NCBI GenBank assembly: GCA_031761405.1
Contig: JASEVX010000007.1
Location: 33,025,677 to 33,089,676, forward strand
Direction of reading: 5' to 3'
Source of the DNA: Serripes groenlandicus
Taxonomy: Eukaryota; Mollusca; Bivalvia; Cardiida; Cardiidae
DNA length: 64,000 bases
Shown: positions 1 through 12,100 of the stretch, in pieces
How the letters are laid out: each line of letters begins with the position of its first letter
Position numbering within the stretch: the stretch's first letter is position 1
The notes under the pieces: model-generated
Seen by the model: the letters and a program-made list of their open reading frames with translations, nothing else
Databases searched by the model: none
What the model was told of the DNA's origin: nothing
Translations under genes and position numbers: made by a program

Positions 1-1364
1 TACCTGATATGACCCATATTCCAACATGGACTAGATATCATCAAACAACATTCTAACAAAGTTTCAACTTGCTCAAAGTAAAAATACGGCTTTCGGAGTT
101 TGAACAATGTTTTCCTTTATTGACCTTGTTTCTGACCCGATATGACCCATATTCGAACTTGACTTAGATATAATTCAAACAAACGTTTTGACAAAAAATT
201 GCGGCATCCAAAGTGTTAACAAGATTTTCCTTCAATTTGGCCTTGTGACCTAGTTTTTGACCCTACATGACCCATATTCAAACTTGGCTTAGATATCATT
301 TAGATAAAATATCTCATTAAATGTCAAGCTGCTGTAGCAAAAAATGCGTCTTCTACAGAGTTAATAAGATTTTCCTTCAATTTGGCCTAGTTACTGACCC
401 AATATGACCCATATTCAAACTTGACCTAGATATCTTAAAGACAAACATTCTGATAAAATTTCATAATGCTCAAGTTAAAAATGCAGTATCCATAGTGTTA
501 ACAAGATTACCCTTCAATTTGATCTAGTGACCTAGTTTTTGACCCGGCATGACCCATATTCGAACTTGGCCTAGACATCATTCAGCTCAACATTATATCT
601 AAATTTTAAGCCGCTGAAGCAAAACATGCAGCTTCTACAGAGTTAACAAGATTTTCCCTCAATTTGGCCTAGTGAACTAGTTTCTGACCCAATATGACCC
701 ATATTTGAACTTGACCTAGATATCTTTAAGACACACATTCTGACAAAATTTCAAACTAGGGTGTTAACAAGACTTTCCTTCAATTTGACCTAGTGACCTA
801 CTTTTTGACCCATCATGACCCATGATCGAACTTGACCTACGTATCATCAAGACAAACATTCTGATAAAGTTTCAACATGCTCAAGTTGAAAATGTGGCCT
901 CTACAGTGTTAACAAGATCACCTTCAATTTAGCCTAGTGACCTAGTTTTTGAACCGGCATATTTGAACTTGGTCTAGATATCATTCAGCTCAACATTCTG
1001 ACCAAATGTCAAATTGCTGAAGCAAAACATGCGGCTTCTACAGCGTTAACAAGATTTTCCTTCAATTTGGCCTAATTACCTAGTTTCTGACCCGATATGA
1101 CCCATATTCGAACTTGACCTAGATATTTTTAAGAAAAACATTCTGACAAAATTTCAAACTGCTGAAGCAAAAATTGGCCCAGTTTCAAACTTATCCAAGA
1201 TTTGATGGAGATGAATGTCCTGATAAACTTTCATGAAGATTGGATGCAAAATGTAGCCTGTAGAGTGTTAACAAGCTCAAATATTGACGACGCATGACGG
1301 ACGGACGCCAGACAAAATGTGATCACAATAGCTCACCTTGCACTTCGTACATAGGTGAGCTAAA
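1..1364. repeat. R2-type block with ~145-bp internal tandem repeats
   Basis: About eight diverged copies of a unit containing gacctagtttttgaccc and atgacccatattcgaacttg, ending in a terminal hairpin of the gctcacc...ggtgagc type near 1340-1362. It is the inverse of the block at 50461-51679. No gene is seen here. Confidence 0.8.
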
Positions 1365-2268
1365 AAGAGGGCCATGATGGCCCTGGATCGCTCACCTGAT
1401 TTAATTTGTTTTCAATTTAGCCATATAAGCCCCGCACCCTGGCGGCCATAGCTTTCGACCAATCAACATGGCTTAAAGGAATCTAGGATTAATTCTACAA
1501 AGTTATTTGAAAATCGGCTAGACACTTTCGGAGTAGAAGATTTTATAAGTTTTCACTATAGCCATATAAGGCAAAACAGCCCTACCCCCCTAGCAGCCAT
1601 GTTTTTTAACCAATCAACATGGCTTGAAGGAATGTGATAGAGGGTCACCCAAGGAACATTTCTACAAAATCATTTGAAAATCGACCTGACACTTTCGGAA
1701 AAGATTTTTAGGCTTTCACTATAGCCATAAGGCAAAACAGGCCTGCCCCTTGACGGCCATAGTATTCGACCAATCAACATGGCTTAAAGGAATCAGATAC
1801 AGGATCATCCAAGGATCATTTCTACAAAATATTTGAAAATCAGCCAACACTTTTGTAGGCGAAGGTTTTTTAGGTTTTCACTATAGCCATATACAGCGAA
1901 ATAGCCCCGTTCCCTGGCGGCCATGTTTTTAGTCCAATCAACATGGCTTGAAGGAATCTGATAGATGGTCATCCAAGGAACATTTCTACAAAATTATTTG
2001 CAAATCGGCCAAACAGTTTTTTAAGGAGAATATTTTTTAAGTTTTCACTAGTTCTTTCTTTCTGTTGCCATTGAAACCAGAATTTTGCATGTATCCAAAG
2101 AATTTGAAGAAATTTAGGAGAGGACATTGAGAGGATGCTTCCTATAAAGTTACATCCCAATTGGCCAAGAGGTTATATAGGTGATGTTGTTTGAAGCAAA
2201 AAGTTGACGCACACAACGGACAATTCGCCATGACATAAGCTCGAATGGCTTTCAGCCAATGGAGCTTA
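1365..2268. repeat. R2 element, gccatataaggcaaaacagc subtype
   Basis: Starts aagagggccatgatggccct (palindrome) and ctcacctg, then four ~150-bp internal repeats (gccatata..., accaatcaacatggcttga), and ends gctttcagccaatggagctt. The 44775 and 54541 copies are the same subtype in the opposite orientation. Confidence 0.75.
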
Positions 2269-2776
2269 AAGTCAGTTCTAGATATTTCATTTATCTTCTT
2301 CAAAGAAACCACCATAAATATTCTATCTGTTCAGTAATTTGATATGATGTTATCAAATACTGTAAAGTCATGCAAAATGAATTCAAATGAAAATATATAA
2401 TCATCAACTAATTAATAGTCAATTGTAGTAGTCAATGCTACAATTTCAAAAACAAATGGAAAATCAAAGTTGGAAATGAATACTCTGCCATCATATGGTT
2501 TTATTTCTTCAAAAGCATTTCGGCAGTTTACATACAGTCATCACAATGTGTGGCAAATAACAAATAATAATGAAAACAACTGTATTAGTATAATTGAATA
2601 GAGATGAAACCAATGTGGCAAAAGGATCAATTGCTTTTAATGAAATATTTCTCCTTTGCGATAATGTTTCAAAAGTCATCTGCTGCAGATGTGTCAAATT
2701 GAGACTGCATGTGAGAAAGGGGGTTAACCATTTCCCATGTATAGGCATTTTCTGACGCCTCTACAGCAGATGACTG
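2269..2776. other. Intergenic or 3' intron sequence, partly M1-derived
   Basis: Unique-looking AT-rich sequence to ~2600, then a degraded M1 half ending in gagaaagggggttaacc near 2728 and another M1 end up to 2776. The missing sortilin exon 16 was not found here. Confidence 0.6.
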
Positions 2777-3006
2777 TTAACCCTTTCCCTCATATGGCAA
2801 TTCTGCAGCAGACGACTTTAAACGTATTTTGTCAAAACATAATAAATCTCCATAATTAAATGGATAACCTATGACAAAAAGTGAAAAACATTGTGTCAAA
2901 AGGAGAAATTGCACGTTTTGTGCAATTTCTTCTTTTGTCACTATGTTTTCAAAAAGCTGTCTGCTGCAGAGGCGTCGGAAAGCGTTTATATGAGGGAAAG
3001 GGTTAA
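2777..3006. mobile_element. M1 MITE, full length
   Basis: TTAA-CCCTTTCCC ... GGGAAAGGG-TTAA. The two ends are of different type (gacaattctgcagcagac and gaggcgtcggaaagcg). Central hairpin gaaattgcac/gtgcaatttc. Confidence 0.9.
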
Positions 3007-3059
3007 AAAAACATTGTGGTAAAAGGAGAAATTGCTCAAAACAAGAAAAAATTACTTAC

Positions 3060-3168
3060 AACGAGTCCTTTTTTAGCCTAAGGAATGTTTCTTTTAACCC
3101 TAGTAAGCATCCACTATTTCCTTGACTAGTCTGGTGAGCCAACCACGCCTCATAATCGTTTTGTGAAC
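3060..3168 (-). CDS. SORT1: Sortilin exon 15 (10CC region)
   Basis: 109 nt, acceptor gtttcag, donor TT/gtaagt. The split Cys is followed by DYEAWLAHQ, GCLLGLKETFLRLKK, matching the NCEEKDYTIWLAH...GCILGYKEQFLRLRK segment. The next exon is not found in 1-3059. Confidence 0.91.
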
Positions 3169-6100
3169 CTGAAACGATATAATACCATGTATAACCCTTT
3201 CCCTCATACGATAATTCTGCAGCAGACGACTTTGAACATATTTTGTCAAAAAATAGAAAATAATTGAATGGATAACCTATGACTAAAAGTGGAAAACATT
3301 GTGGCAAAAGGATAAATTGCACGTTTTGTGCAATTTCTTCTTTTGTCACTATGTTTTCAAATAGCCGTCTGCTGCAGAGGCGTCAGAAAGCGTCTATATG
3401 AGGGAAAGGGATAAGGTGACATTTATATGCCACATCATTAATGTGTGAGAGAAAAGTTTCTCTAAATGTAAGTTGGAATGAATGAATGAATGTATATTGT
3501 TTTATGGTGCATCGACAGCTAAGGTCATTTAGCGCGCAATTAAATTTAATTATTCATGATCCCTGGGTAAACAAACCAGTACTAGGCTAGAAAATGTGCC
3601 TTGCCCAAGGGCACTCCACCATGACCGTAGTGCCGCGACTGGGGATCGAACCTGGGACACCCAGTTTCGAAATCCCCGACGCTAACCACTCGACCACAGC
3701 GGATCTCATAAAAAATGTAAGTTGGTAAAAATAGTTCAGTTCATTACATCTGATAATAAATAATAAACTTGTTGAAAAAATAAACCCGGTCTTGTTGAAA
3801 TCCATCTTTTATTCAGAAGTCACCTATCTTAACCCTTTCCCACATACAGCAAATCTGCAGCAGACAACTTTGAAAACATAGTGACAAAAACCTGTAAAAT
3901 CTCCATAAAAAATAGCTTAATTGTTAATTAAAGTTGAAAACATTGTGGCCAAAGGAGAAATTGCTCATCATGAGCAATTTCACCTTTAGCCACAATGTTT
4001 TTGAAATCATAGTGGCCAAAGGTAAAATTGCTCATTATGAGCAATTTCGACTTTGGTCACAATGTTTTCAACTTTATTTAACAATAAAGCTATCTTTATG
4101 GAGATTTTTCAGGTTTTCGTCACTATGCTTTAGAAGTCGTCTGCTGCAGATTTGTTGTGTATGGGAAAGAGTCAATATTGTAAAATGTTAAATAATAAAT
4201 AGAGGACAAATTTAGAGGAGAACAAACAAATTCACTACTTCAAAACAAGAGTAAAAAGATGACACACAGGAAAACCCTTTGAATTACTTTTCACCCTTTA
4301 CCACTTTTTTTCTTCAAATCTATTCAAACTATACTTTCATTTATATAGAGAGATTTTTAATATTTTATCCTTAACATTTTAACCCATTACTTCACACTGA
4401 CGTAATTCGAAGCCTGCTGTTGCAGACGACTTTTGAAAACATTGCAATAAATGGTAAAATTGCTCAAAACGAGCAATTTCACTTTTTATTACAATATTTT
4501 CAACTCTTTGTCTTACTTCCAGTTTTCCAGATTTTTCAATTTGTACATCTTTTGATTTTAAAGCAGACAACATTTGAAATATCATTATGAAGTAATGGGT
4601 TAAAAGTCATCTGCTGCAGTTTTGTTGTACGTGGGTAACATGGGTTCTATAAAATATTTCTTACACTGTTGTTAAATGATATTTTAAAAGTCGTCTGCTG
4701 CAGATTTGTTGTATGTGGGAAAAGGTTCTATAAAAATCTTAGTTTCACTGTTGTTAAATGATATTTTAAAAGTCATCTGCTGCAGATTTGTTGTATGTGG
4801 GAAAAGGTTCTATAAAAATCTTACTTACACTGTTGTTAAATGATATTTTAAAAGTCGTCTGCTGCAGATTTGTTGTATGTGGGAAAAGGTTCTATAAAAA
4901 TCTTAGTTTCACTGTTGTTAAATGATATTTTAAAAGTCATCTGCTGCAGATTTGTTGTATGTGGGAAAAGGTTCTATAAAAATCTTACTTACACTGTTGT
5001 TAAATGATATTTTAAAAGTCGTCTGCTGCAGATTTGTTGTATGTGGGAAAGGGTTATATAAAATCTTACTTACACTGTTGTTAAATGATATTTTAAAAGT
5101 CGTCTGCTGCAGATTTGTTGTATGTGGGAAAAGTTTCTATAAAATCTTACTTACACTGTTATAAAATGATATTTTAAAAGTCGTCTGCTGCAGATTTGTT
5201 GTATGTGGGAAAGGGTTATATAAAATCTTACTTACACTGTTGTTAAATGATATTTTAAAAGTCGTCTGCTGCAGATTTGTTGTATGTGGGAAAGGGTTCT
5301 ATAAAATCTTACTTACACTGTTGTTAAATATTTTAAAAGTCATCTGCTGCAGATTTGTTGTATGTACTATGTGGGAAAAGGTTCTATAAAAATCTTACTT
5401 ACACTGTTGTTAAATGATATTTTAAAAGTTGTCTGCTGCAGATTTGTTGTATGTGGGAATGGGTTATACAAAATCTTACTTACACTGCTGTTGAATGACA
5501 TCTTTAAAGTCTATGACATGGACCTCCCATTTCTTTGTATCACTCAGGTAGCCCCATATCATCACAACCAGGCTCTTGCCTTCTGGTTCAGTTAGTAACC
5601 CTGTAAACAGACAGTATGGAATCTTATAACCAGCACGAGGGCTTGGTGTGAAACAGTTGTAACTATAATCGGTATTTTTTTACCAAGTTTAATCACCAGG
5701 CCATAAAGTCTTTATAAGCATTAAATCATTATTCTTGGTAAAGAATGGAAATTTAGGTGCCATTGCTCGTTCTGAGCAATGGCACCTAAATTTGCATTGT
5801 TTACAAAGGGGTCAAAATTGCCACTAAACCAGGGTTTTCAAAATAGGTTTTTAGTTACAACCGTTTCACCCCAATTCTGATTTGACCTGATGTCCAGATT
5901 TTTTAACCCTTTCCCTCATATAGACGCTTTCTGTCGCCTCTGCAGCAGACAACTTTTTGAAAACATAGTGACGAAAGAAGGAATTGCTCAAAACAAGCAA
6001 TTTCTCCCTTTTGCCATCATGTTTTCCACTTTTAGTCATAGGTTATCCATTCAATTATAGAGATTTTCCATTTTTTGACAAAATATGTTCAAAGTCATCT

Positions 6101-9100
6101 GCTGCAGAATTATCAAAAGAGGGAAAGGGTTAATCAATCAATAAGACTTGAAAAAGTCACTTATAGATCATTTCTGCCAATTAATATTGAAAACAGTCCA
6201 GCAGTTTCGGGATAAGATTATAAACAAGAGGTTAAAGAGGGCCAGCATCACTCCACTGTCATTGGACAAATATGATCTCACTATAACCATATAACGCATA
6301 ACAACCCTGTCATACTTTCAAAAGAGAAAACTTTTAAAGTTTTCACTTAGTCAAAACAGCCTCCACCCACTGGCTGCCATGTTTTTTCACCAATCAACAT
6401 GGCTTGAAGGCATCTTTATAAAATTATTTTAAAATCGGCCTCATACTTTCGAGAAGATGTTTTAAGTTTTCACTACAGCCATATACGGCAAAACAGCTTG
6501 ACCCCTATCAGCTTGAAGGGATATGATAGAGGATTAACCAAGGAATATTTCGGCAAAATTATTTGAGAATCAGCCAATTTTTAATTTATATTCTTTTTGT
6601 TACTGTTGAAACCAAAATTGTGCATGGATATAAAAAACAATGAAGGAATATGAAAGGACATTGAGAGAGTGCTATCTATGAAGTTTAATCCCAATTGGCC
6701 CAGTGGTTATAGAGGAGAAGTTGTTTTGAAGTCAAGTTATCGCACAAACACACCAAAGCACAGACAATTCGCTGAAAATTGTCATTTAACCCCCTTTCTG
6801 ATGCCACAGATGCATAAAGAGTTTTATAAAGAATTTAATTCTATGAACAAATTTGAAAAGCATACTACCAAAAGAACATTCCTAGAAAGTTCAAATGGCC
6901 CAGTGGTTCAGGACGAGATGTCCAGAACTTGCCCAGTACTCAGGTAAGTATAGCTTAAGATGTGCCCTAGAAATTGGAGAAGTACAGTTTCAGATGTGCC
7001 CTATAACTTGGGTAGAAAGTATAGTTTAAGATGTGCCCTAGAACTTGGGTAGTAAGTACAGTTTAAGATGTGCCCTAGAACTTGGGTAGTAAGTACAGTT
7101 TTAGATCTTCCCAAGAACTTGGGTTAGTAGAGTTTGAGATGTTTCCTAGAACTAGGGTAGTGAGTACAGTTTGATATGTGCCCTAGAACACATATAAGTA
7201 CAGTTTTAGATCTTCCCTAGAACACGGATAAGAAGTGTTTTAGATCTTCCCTAGAACACGGATAAGTAGTGTTTTAGATCTTCCCCAGAACTTTAGTAAG
7301 TAGAGTTTTAGATGTTTCCTGGAACTTGGGTATTAAGTACAGTTTGAGATGTGCCCTAGAACAAGGATAAGTACAGTTTTAGATCTTCCCAAGAACTTGG
7401 GTAAGTAGAGTTTGAGATGTTTCCTAGAACTTGGGTATTGAGTACAGTTTGATAGGTGCCCTAGAACATGGATAAGTACAGTTTTAGATCTTCCCCAGAA
7501 CTTTGGTAAGTAGAGCTTTAGATGTTTCCTAGAACTTAGGTAGTAAGTGGTAGTAAGTACAGTTTGAGATGTGCCCTAGAACAAGGATAAGTACAGTTTT
7601 AGATCTTCCTGTGAACTTCGGTAAGTAGAATTTTAGATGTTTCCTAGAACTTAGGTAGTAAGAACAGTTTAGATGTGCCATAGAACACGGGTAAATACAG
7701 TTTGAGATCTTCCCCAGAACTTAGGTAGTAAGTACAGTTTGAGATGTGCCCTAGAACAAGGATAAGTACAGTTTTAGATCTTCCTGTGAACTTCGGTAAG
7801 TAGAATTTTAGATGTTTCCTAGAACTTAGGTAGTAAGTACAGTTTGAGATGTGCCATAGAACACAGGTAAATACAGTTTGAGATCTTCCCCAGAACTCAG
7901 GTAAGTAGTGTTTGAGATGTTTCCTAGAACTGGGTAGTAAGTATATTTTGAGATCTTCCCTAGAACTCGGGTAAGTACAGTTTGAGATGTTTCCTAGAAC
8001 TTGGGTGGTACATACAGTTTGAGATCTTTCCCAGAACTCAGGTAAGTAATGCTTGAGATGTTTCCTAGAACTTGGATAAATAGTTTTTGAGATGTGCCCT
8101 AGAACATGGGTAAGTACAGTTTAAGATCTTCCCCAAAACTCGGGTAAGTAGTGTTTAAGATGTGCCCTAGAACTTGGGTAGTAAGTACAGTTTGAGATCT
8201 TCCCCAGATCTTAAGAAAGTAGTTTTTGAGATGTTTTCTAGAACTAGAGTAGTAAGTAAAGTTTGAGATGTTTCCTAGAACTTGGGTAAGTAGTTTTTGA
8301 GATGTGCCCTAGAAAATGGGTAAGTACAGTTTAAGATCTTCCCCAGAACTCGGGTAAGTAGTGTTTAAGATGTGCCCTAGAACTTGGGTAGTAAGTACAG
8401 TTTTAGATCATCCCCAGAACTCAGGTAAGTAATGTTTAAGATGTGCCCTAGAACTTGGGTAGTCAGTACAGTTTGAGATCTTCCACAGAACTTAAGGAAG
8501 TAGTGTTTGAGATATTTCCTAGAACTAGAGTAGTAAGTACAGTTTGAGATCCTTTCCTGAACTCGGGTAAGTAGTGTTTGAGATGTTTCCTAAAACTAGG
8601 GTAGTAAGTACAGTTTTAGATCTTCCCCAGAACTCGGTTAAGTAGTGTTTGAGATGTTTCCTAGAACTAGGATAGTAAATACAGTTTTAGTTCTTCCCCA
8701 GAACTCGGTTAAGTAGTGTTTGAGATGTTTCATAGAACTAGGATAGTAAATACAGTTTTAGATCTTCCCCAGAACTTGGGTAAGTAGTGTTTGAGATGTT
8801 TCCTAGAACTAGGGTAGTAAGAACAGTTTAAGATCTTTTCCTGAACTTGGGTAAGTACAGTTTGAGATCTTCCTCAGAACTCTGGTAAGTACAGTTTGAG
8901 ATATTTCCTAGAACTAGGGTAGTAGGTACTGTTTAAGATCTTTTCCTGAACTCAGGTAAGTAGTGTTTGAGATGTTTCTTAGAGACAGGGTAGAAAGTTT
9001 CCTAGAACTCGGGTTAGTACAGTTTGAGATGTTCCCTAGACCTCATATAATAATTGGTATGTATCAGGGCTCCACAAAACCGATAAATTGCCAGTTTAAA

Positions 9101-12100
9101 CCGATTTTGAACTCTGCGGACCGGTTTCAATCTTAAAACTAGTAATTAAATTGGTCCATGATTTTTTTTAAATTAAAACTAATATAAAATCGGTCCAGGA
9201 ATTTCTATAAAGCTAACTATATAACACCTCCGCTACAGGTCAATTTGTAAACAGAGTTGTATTAGTACACCTTCGAGATAGTCACTTACCGTGACGTAAA
9301 CAGGATTATTGATCCAATTAAGTTTGACAATCGTGTAAACTGATAGATAATGCCAATCGGAATACCTCGGTGATGAATGGATGACGGAATTACCCGAGAA
9401 AATCCCATTGAATGCATGTGGTAATAATTTCATGCATCTGATTGGCTGTTGGGGTTATTAGGGAATTTCCATAGGTCACATGACCTTTGTAACCTTTCAA
9501 GATGGCATGGAAAAAGAGATATTTACGAAACGTTTCGAAAAAATAAATTTGTCACTGTATATTTTATAAGACAGAAGTTTTAACTTCATTTCATTTAAAT
9601 TGTCCTTCGATATATTAGTGAAAGGGCTCAACGAAATTTACTTGCGATGTTCAAAAAGTCAAATGACAGGCTTGGCAACGCAAATCATGTTGACAAAGAG
9701 AATCGGGTCAAACCGGTTCATAATTACTCAACTTGGTAAATGTACTTACCCTTATAAAATGGCATTCTCTAATTATTTCAGTCATGGTAATTCCAAATAG
9801 TAAATTATTTATTTTTATGTAAACAAAGTTAACCGTACAAATAAGAGAAATGTATCTTCTGTGCGAAACCAATAATTTTCTAGTACGTACAGGTCGAACA
9901 ATCTTAAGTACGAACGAGCAATGTAAACACACATGCGCGGTTATGTTCGTCTGCAAATTTTGGAAAATTATGATTTGTAAAGTACTTCTACATTGACATT
10001 AACGAGCGATGACACTGTTATGCAACCATCTATACAAGGTAACCTGCACATTAAACATGAAATTCGTGTATATTTGTTTTTAAAAGAGTTTCAATGTAAA
10101 AAAAATTAAGGGGGGGGGGGTGAACAATATTGTTGACCGATTAAGATTTCAAAATTTCCGGAGCCCTGGTATGTACAGTTCTAGACTGTCCATAGACATT
10201 AACCCTTTCCCTCATATAGACGCTTTCTGATGCCTCTGCAGCAAGAGGCTTTTTGAAAACATAGTGACAAAAGAAGAAATTGCTCAAAACAAGCAATTTC
10301 TCCTTTTGCCACAATGTTTTCCACTTTTAGTCACAGGTTATCCATTCAATTAGAGATTTTCTATTTTCTGACGAAATATGTTTAAAGTCGTCTTCTGCAG
10401 AATTGTCATATGAGGGAAAGGGATAACTGATTGTGTGCAGCAGCATTTTTTAAATTACACTGTTGAACTCCAATGATATAAAATCAATTGAAGTAGAAAT
10501 AAGAAATTAGGTATGTTTCAATTATGGTGCTTTTTTGAAGTATGATTGTCGCTGGCCTGCAAATGCATCAAGATGTATCTATGTCCCACATATAGACGCT
10601 TTCTGACGCCTTTGCAGCAGAAGACTTTTGAAAACAGTGTGACAAAAGAAGAAATTTCTTAAAACAAGAAATTTCTCCTTTTACCAAATGGTTTTCAACT
10701 TTTTTCAGTAATGATACCTTCATTTTTGGGGATTTTCCATGTTTTTGCCTAGATTATTTTAAAGTCATCTGCTGCAGATTTGGTGTACGTGGTAAAGGGT
10801 CAAAGAAAAGGGAAAGGTCAATTTATTTTACCTGTAAATCTGAGAGATTTGTTAGTAAAGGTATACTCATGCCAACATCTCCCTTCATCTGTGGAAAATT
10901 TTATAACTTTAGGCGTTAGGTCCTCTTTTGTGATGGCTACAATCAAACCTCCATGATCCCCTATGCTGTATTGATGGGGTCCTTTCAAGGACTGAAACAA
11001 AAATCCGGGTTGATATTAACCCTTTCCCTGATCTAGACAATTTTTGAAAACATAACAGAACGAAAGGCTCAAGACAGCCAGTATTGCTCCACTACCATTA
11101 GGCAAAACTTTAACCACTAAAGCCATATAGGGAAAAACAAACCCCAGCCCCTGGCGGCAATGTTTTAGCCCAATTAACATGGCCAGAAGGAATCTCATGC
11201 TGTAGTTTCACCTTTGGCCACAATGTTTTCAAAAGTTGTCTGCTGCTATTGCGTCAAAATGCGTCTACAGGTAGGAAGGGTAGAATCAAACCATGATTAT
11301 CTAACTGCGGATTCCTTTTTAGAACTTTGTTTGTATATTAGTTTTTTTTACTTCAAATACCGCATTGATCAGTAAAGCGAACATTCAACACATATCTTCT
11401 TGTTACCATTGAAAATAATTATCTCAGAAAATGATAAAAAGAATCACAAGACCTAACCTTTAAAACAATAATTTGCTTTGTCATCCTAGAAGTTCTTAAA
11501 TTCCCCTTGATTTTTTTTGTACTGTAAAATTCAGATCAACTTATACAAAATGTCAATGACAATCTCAATGGCTTTTGTATAGCATAATGTCAGTATGAGC
11601 AGTTAATTTTCAAAAAGTGATGTCATAGTTCTACATGTCAAATTATTACCTCAGAAAAAACATATGTACATACACAAAGCCAGCTCTATAAATAGACCAG
11701 ATTTGTTTTTTTTTATGCCTATTGATCTTTCACCAAATGTTACATATGTGTGTATCTACAAACGATTTAAGCTGGTCTTAAACTTTTCAAAGGTTGGATG
11801 GGAGCGTTTATTTCTGTCGAGATATTAGCAAAGTCCATGTGTGGAAAAAGTTAAACCCTTTCCACAAACAGACACTTTCTGATGCCTATGCAGAATATTA
11901 CTTTTGAGAAATAGTTGTAAAAGTTTTTCAATAATTGTTATTTCATTTCTAAAGAGTTTCCATATTTTTAATAAACGTTTTCAGATTTGTTGTATGTAAG
12001 AAAGGGTTAAAAGCTGAAAATTGAATGATTTTACAAAACACTCTTTGTGTAGAAATTGTTCTATCACTTTTCTTGTTCACTGATTAGTATGGAAAAAATA

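Noticed and set aside
1..3059. Sortilin exon 16 onward
   Set aside because: No frame matching the rest of 10CC, a membrane span or the acidic-dileucine tail was found; these exons must lie further left.
3633..3703. tRNA gene
   Set aside because: The A- and B-box-like head is followed by a conserved non-tRNA body that recurs elsewhere, and the acceptor stem is poor; it is a SINE.
4952..5595. Two reading frames (70 and 77 codons) with repeated [12 protein letters not shown]
   Set aside because: They are the opposite strand of the 82-bp array; the amino-acid repeat only mirrors the DNA repeat.
6669..6947. 92-codon frame as a small gene
   Set aside because: It lies in an R2 relic and the minisatellite start, and resembles other R2 copies that are full of stops.
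4600..9050. CRISPR array
   Set aside because: Spacers are not unique, units are fully tandem, and the genome is eukaryotic.
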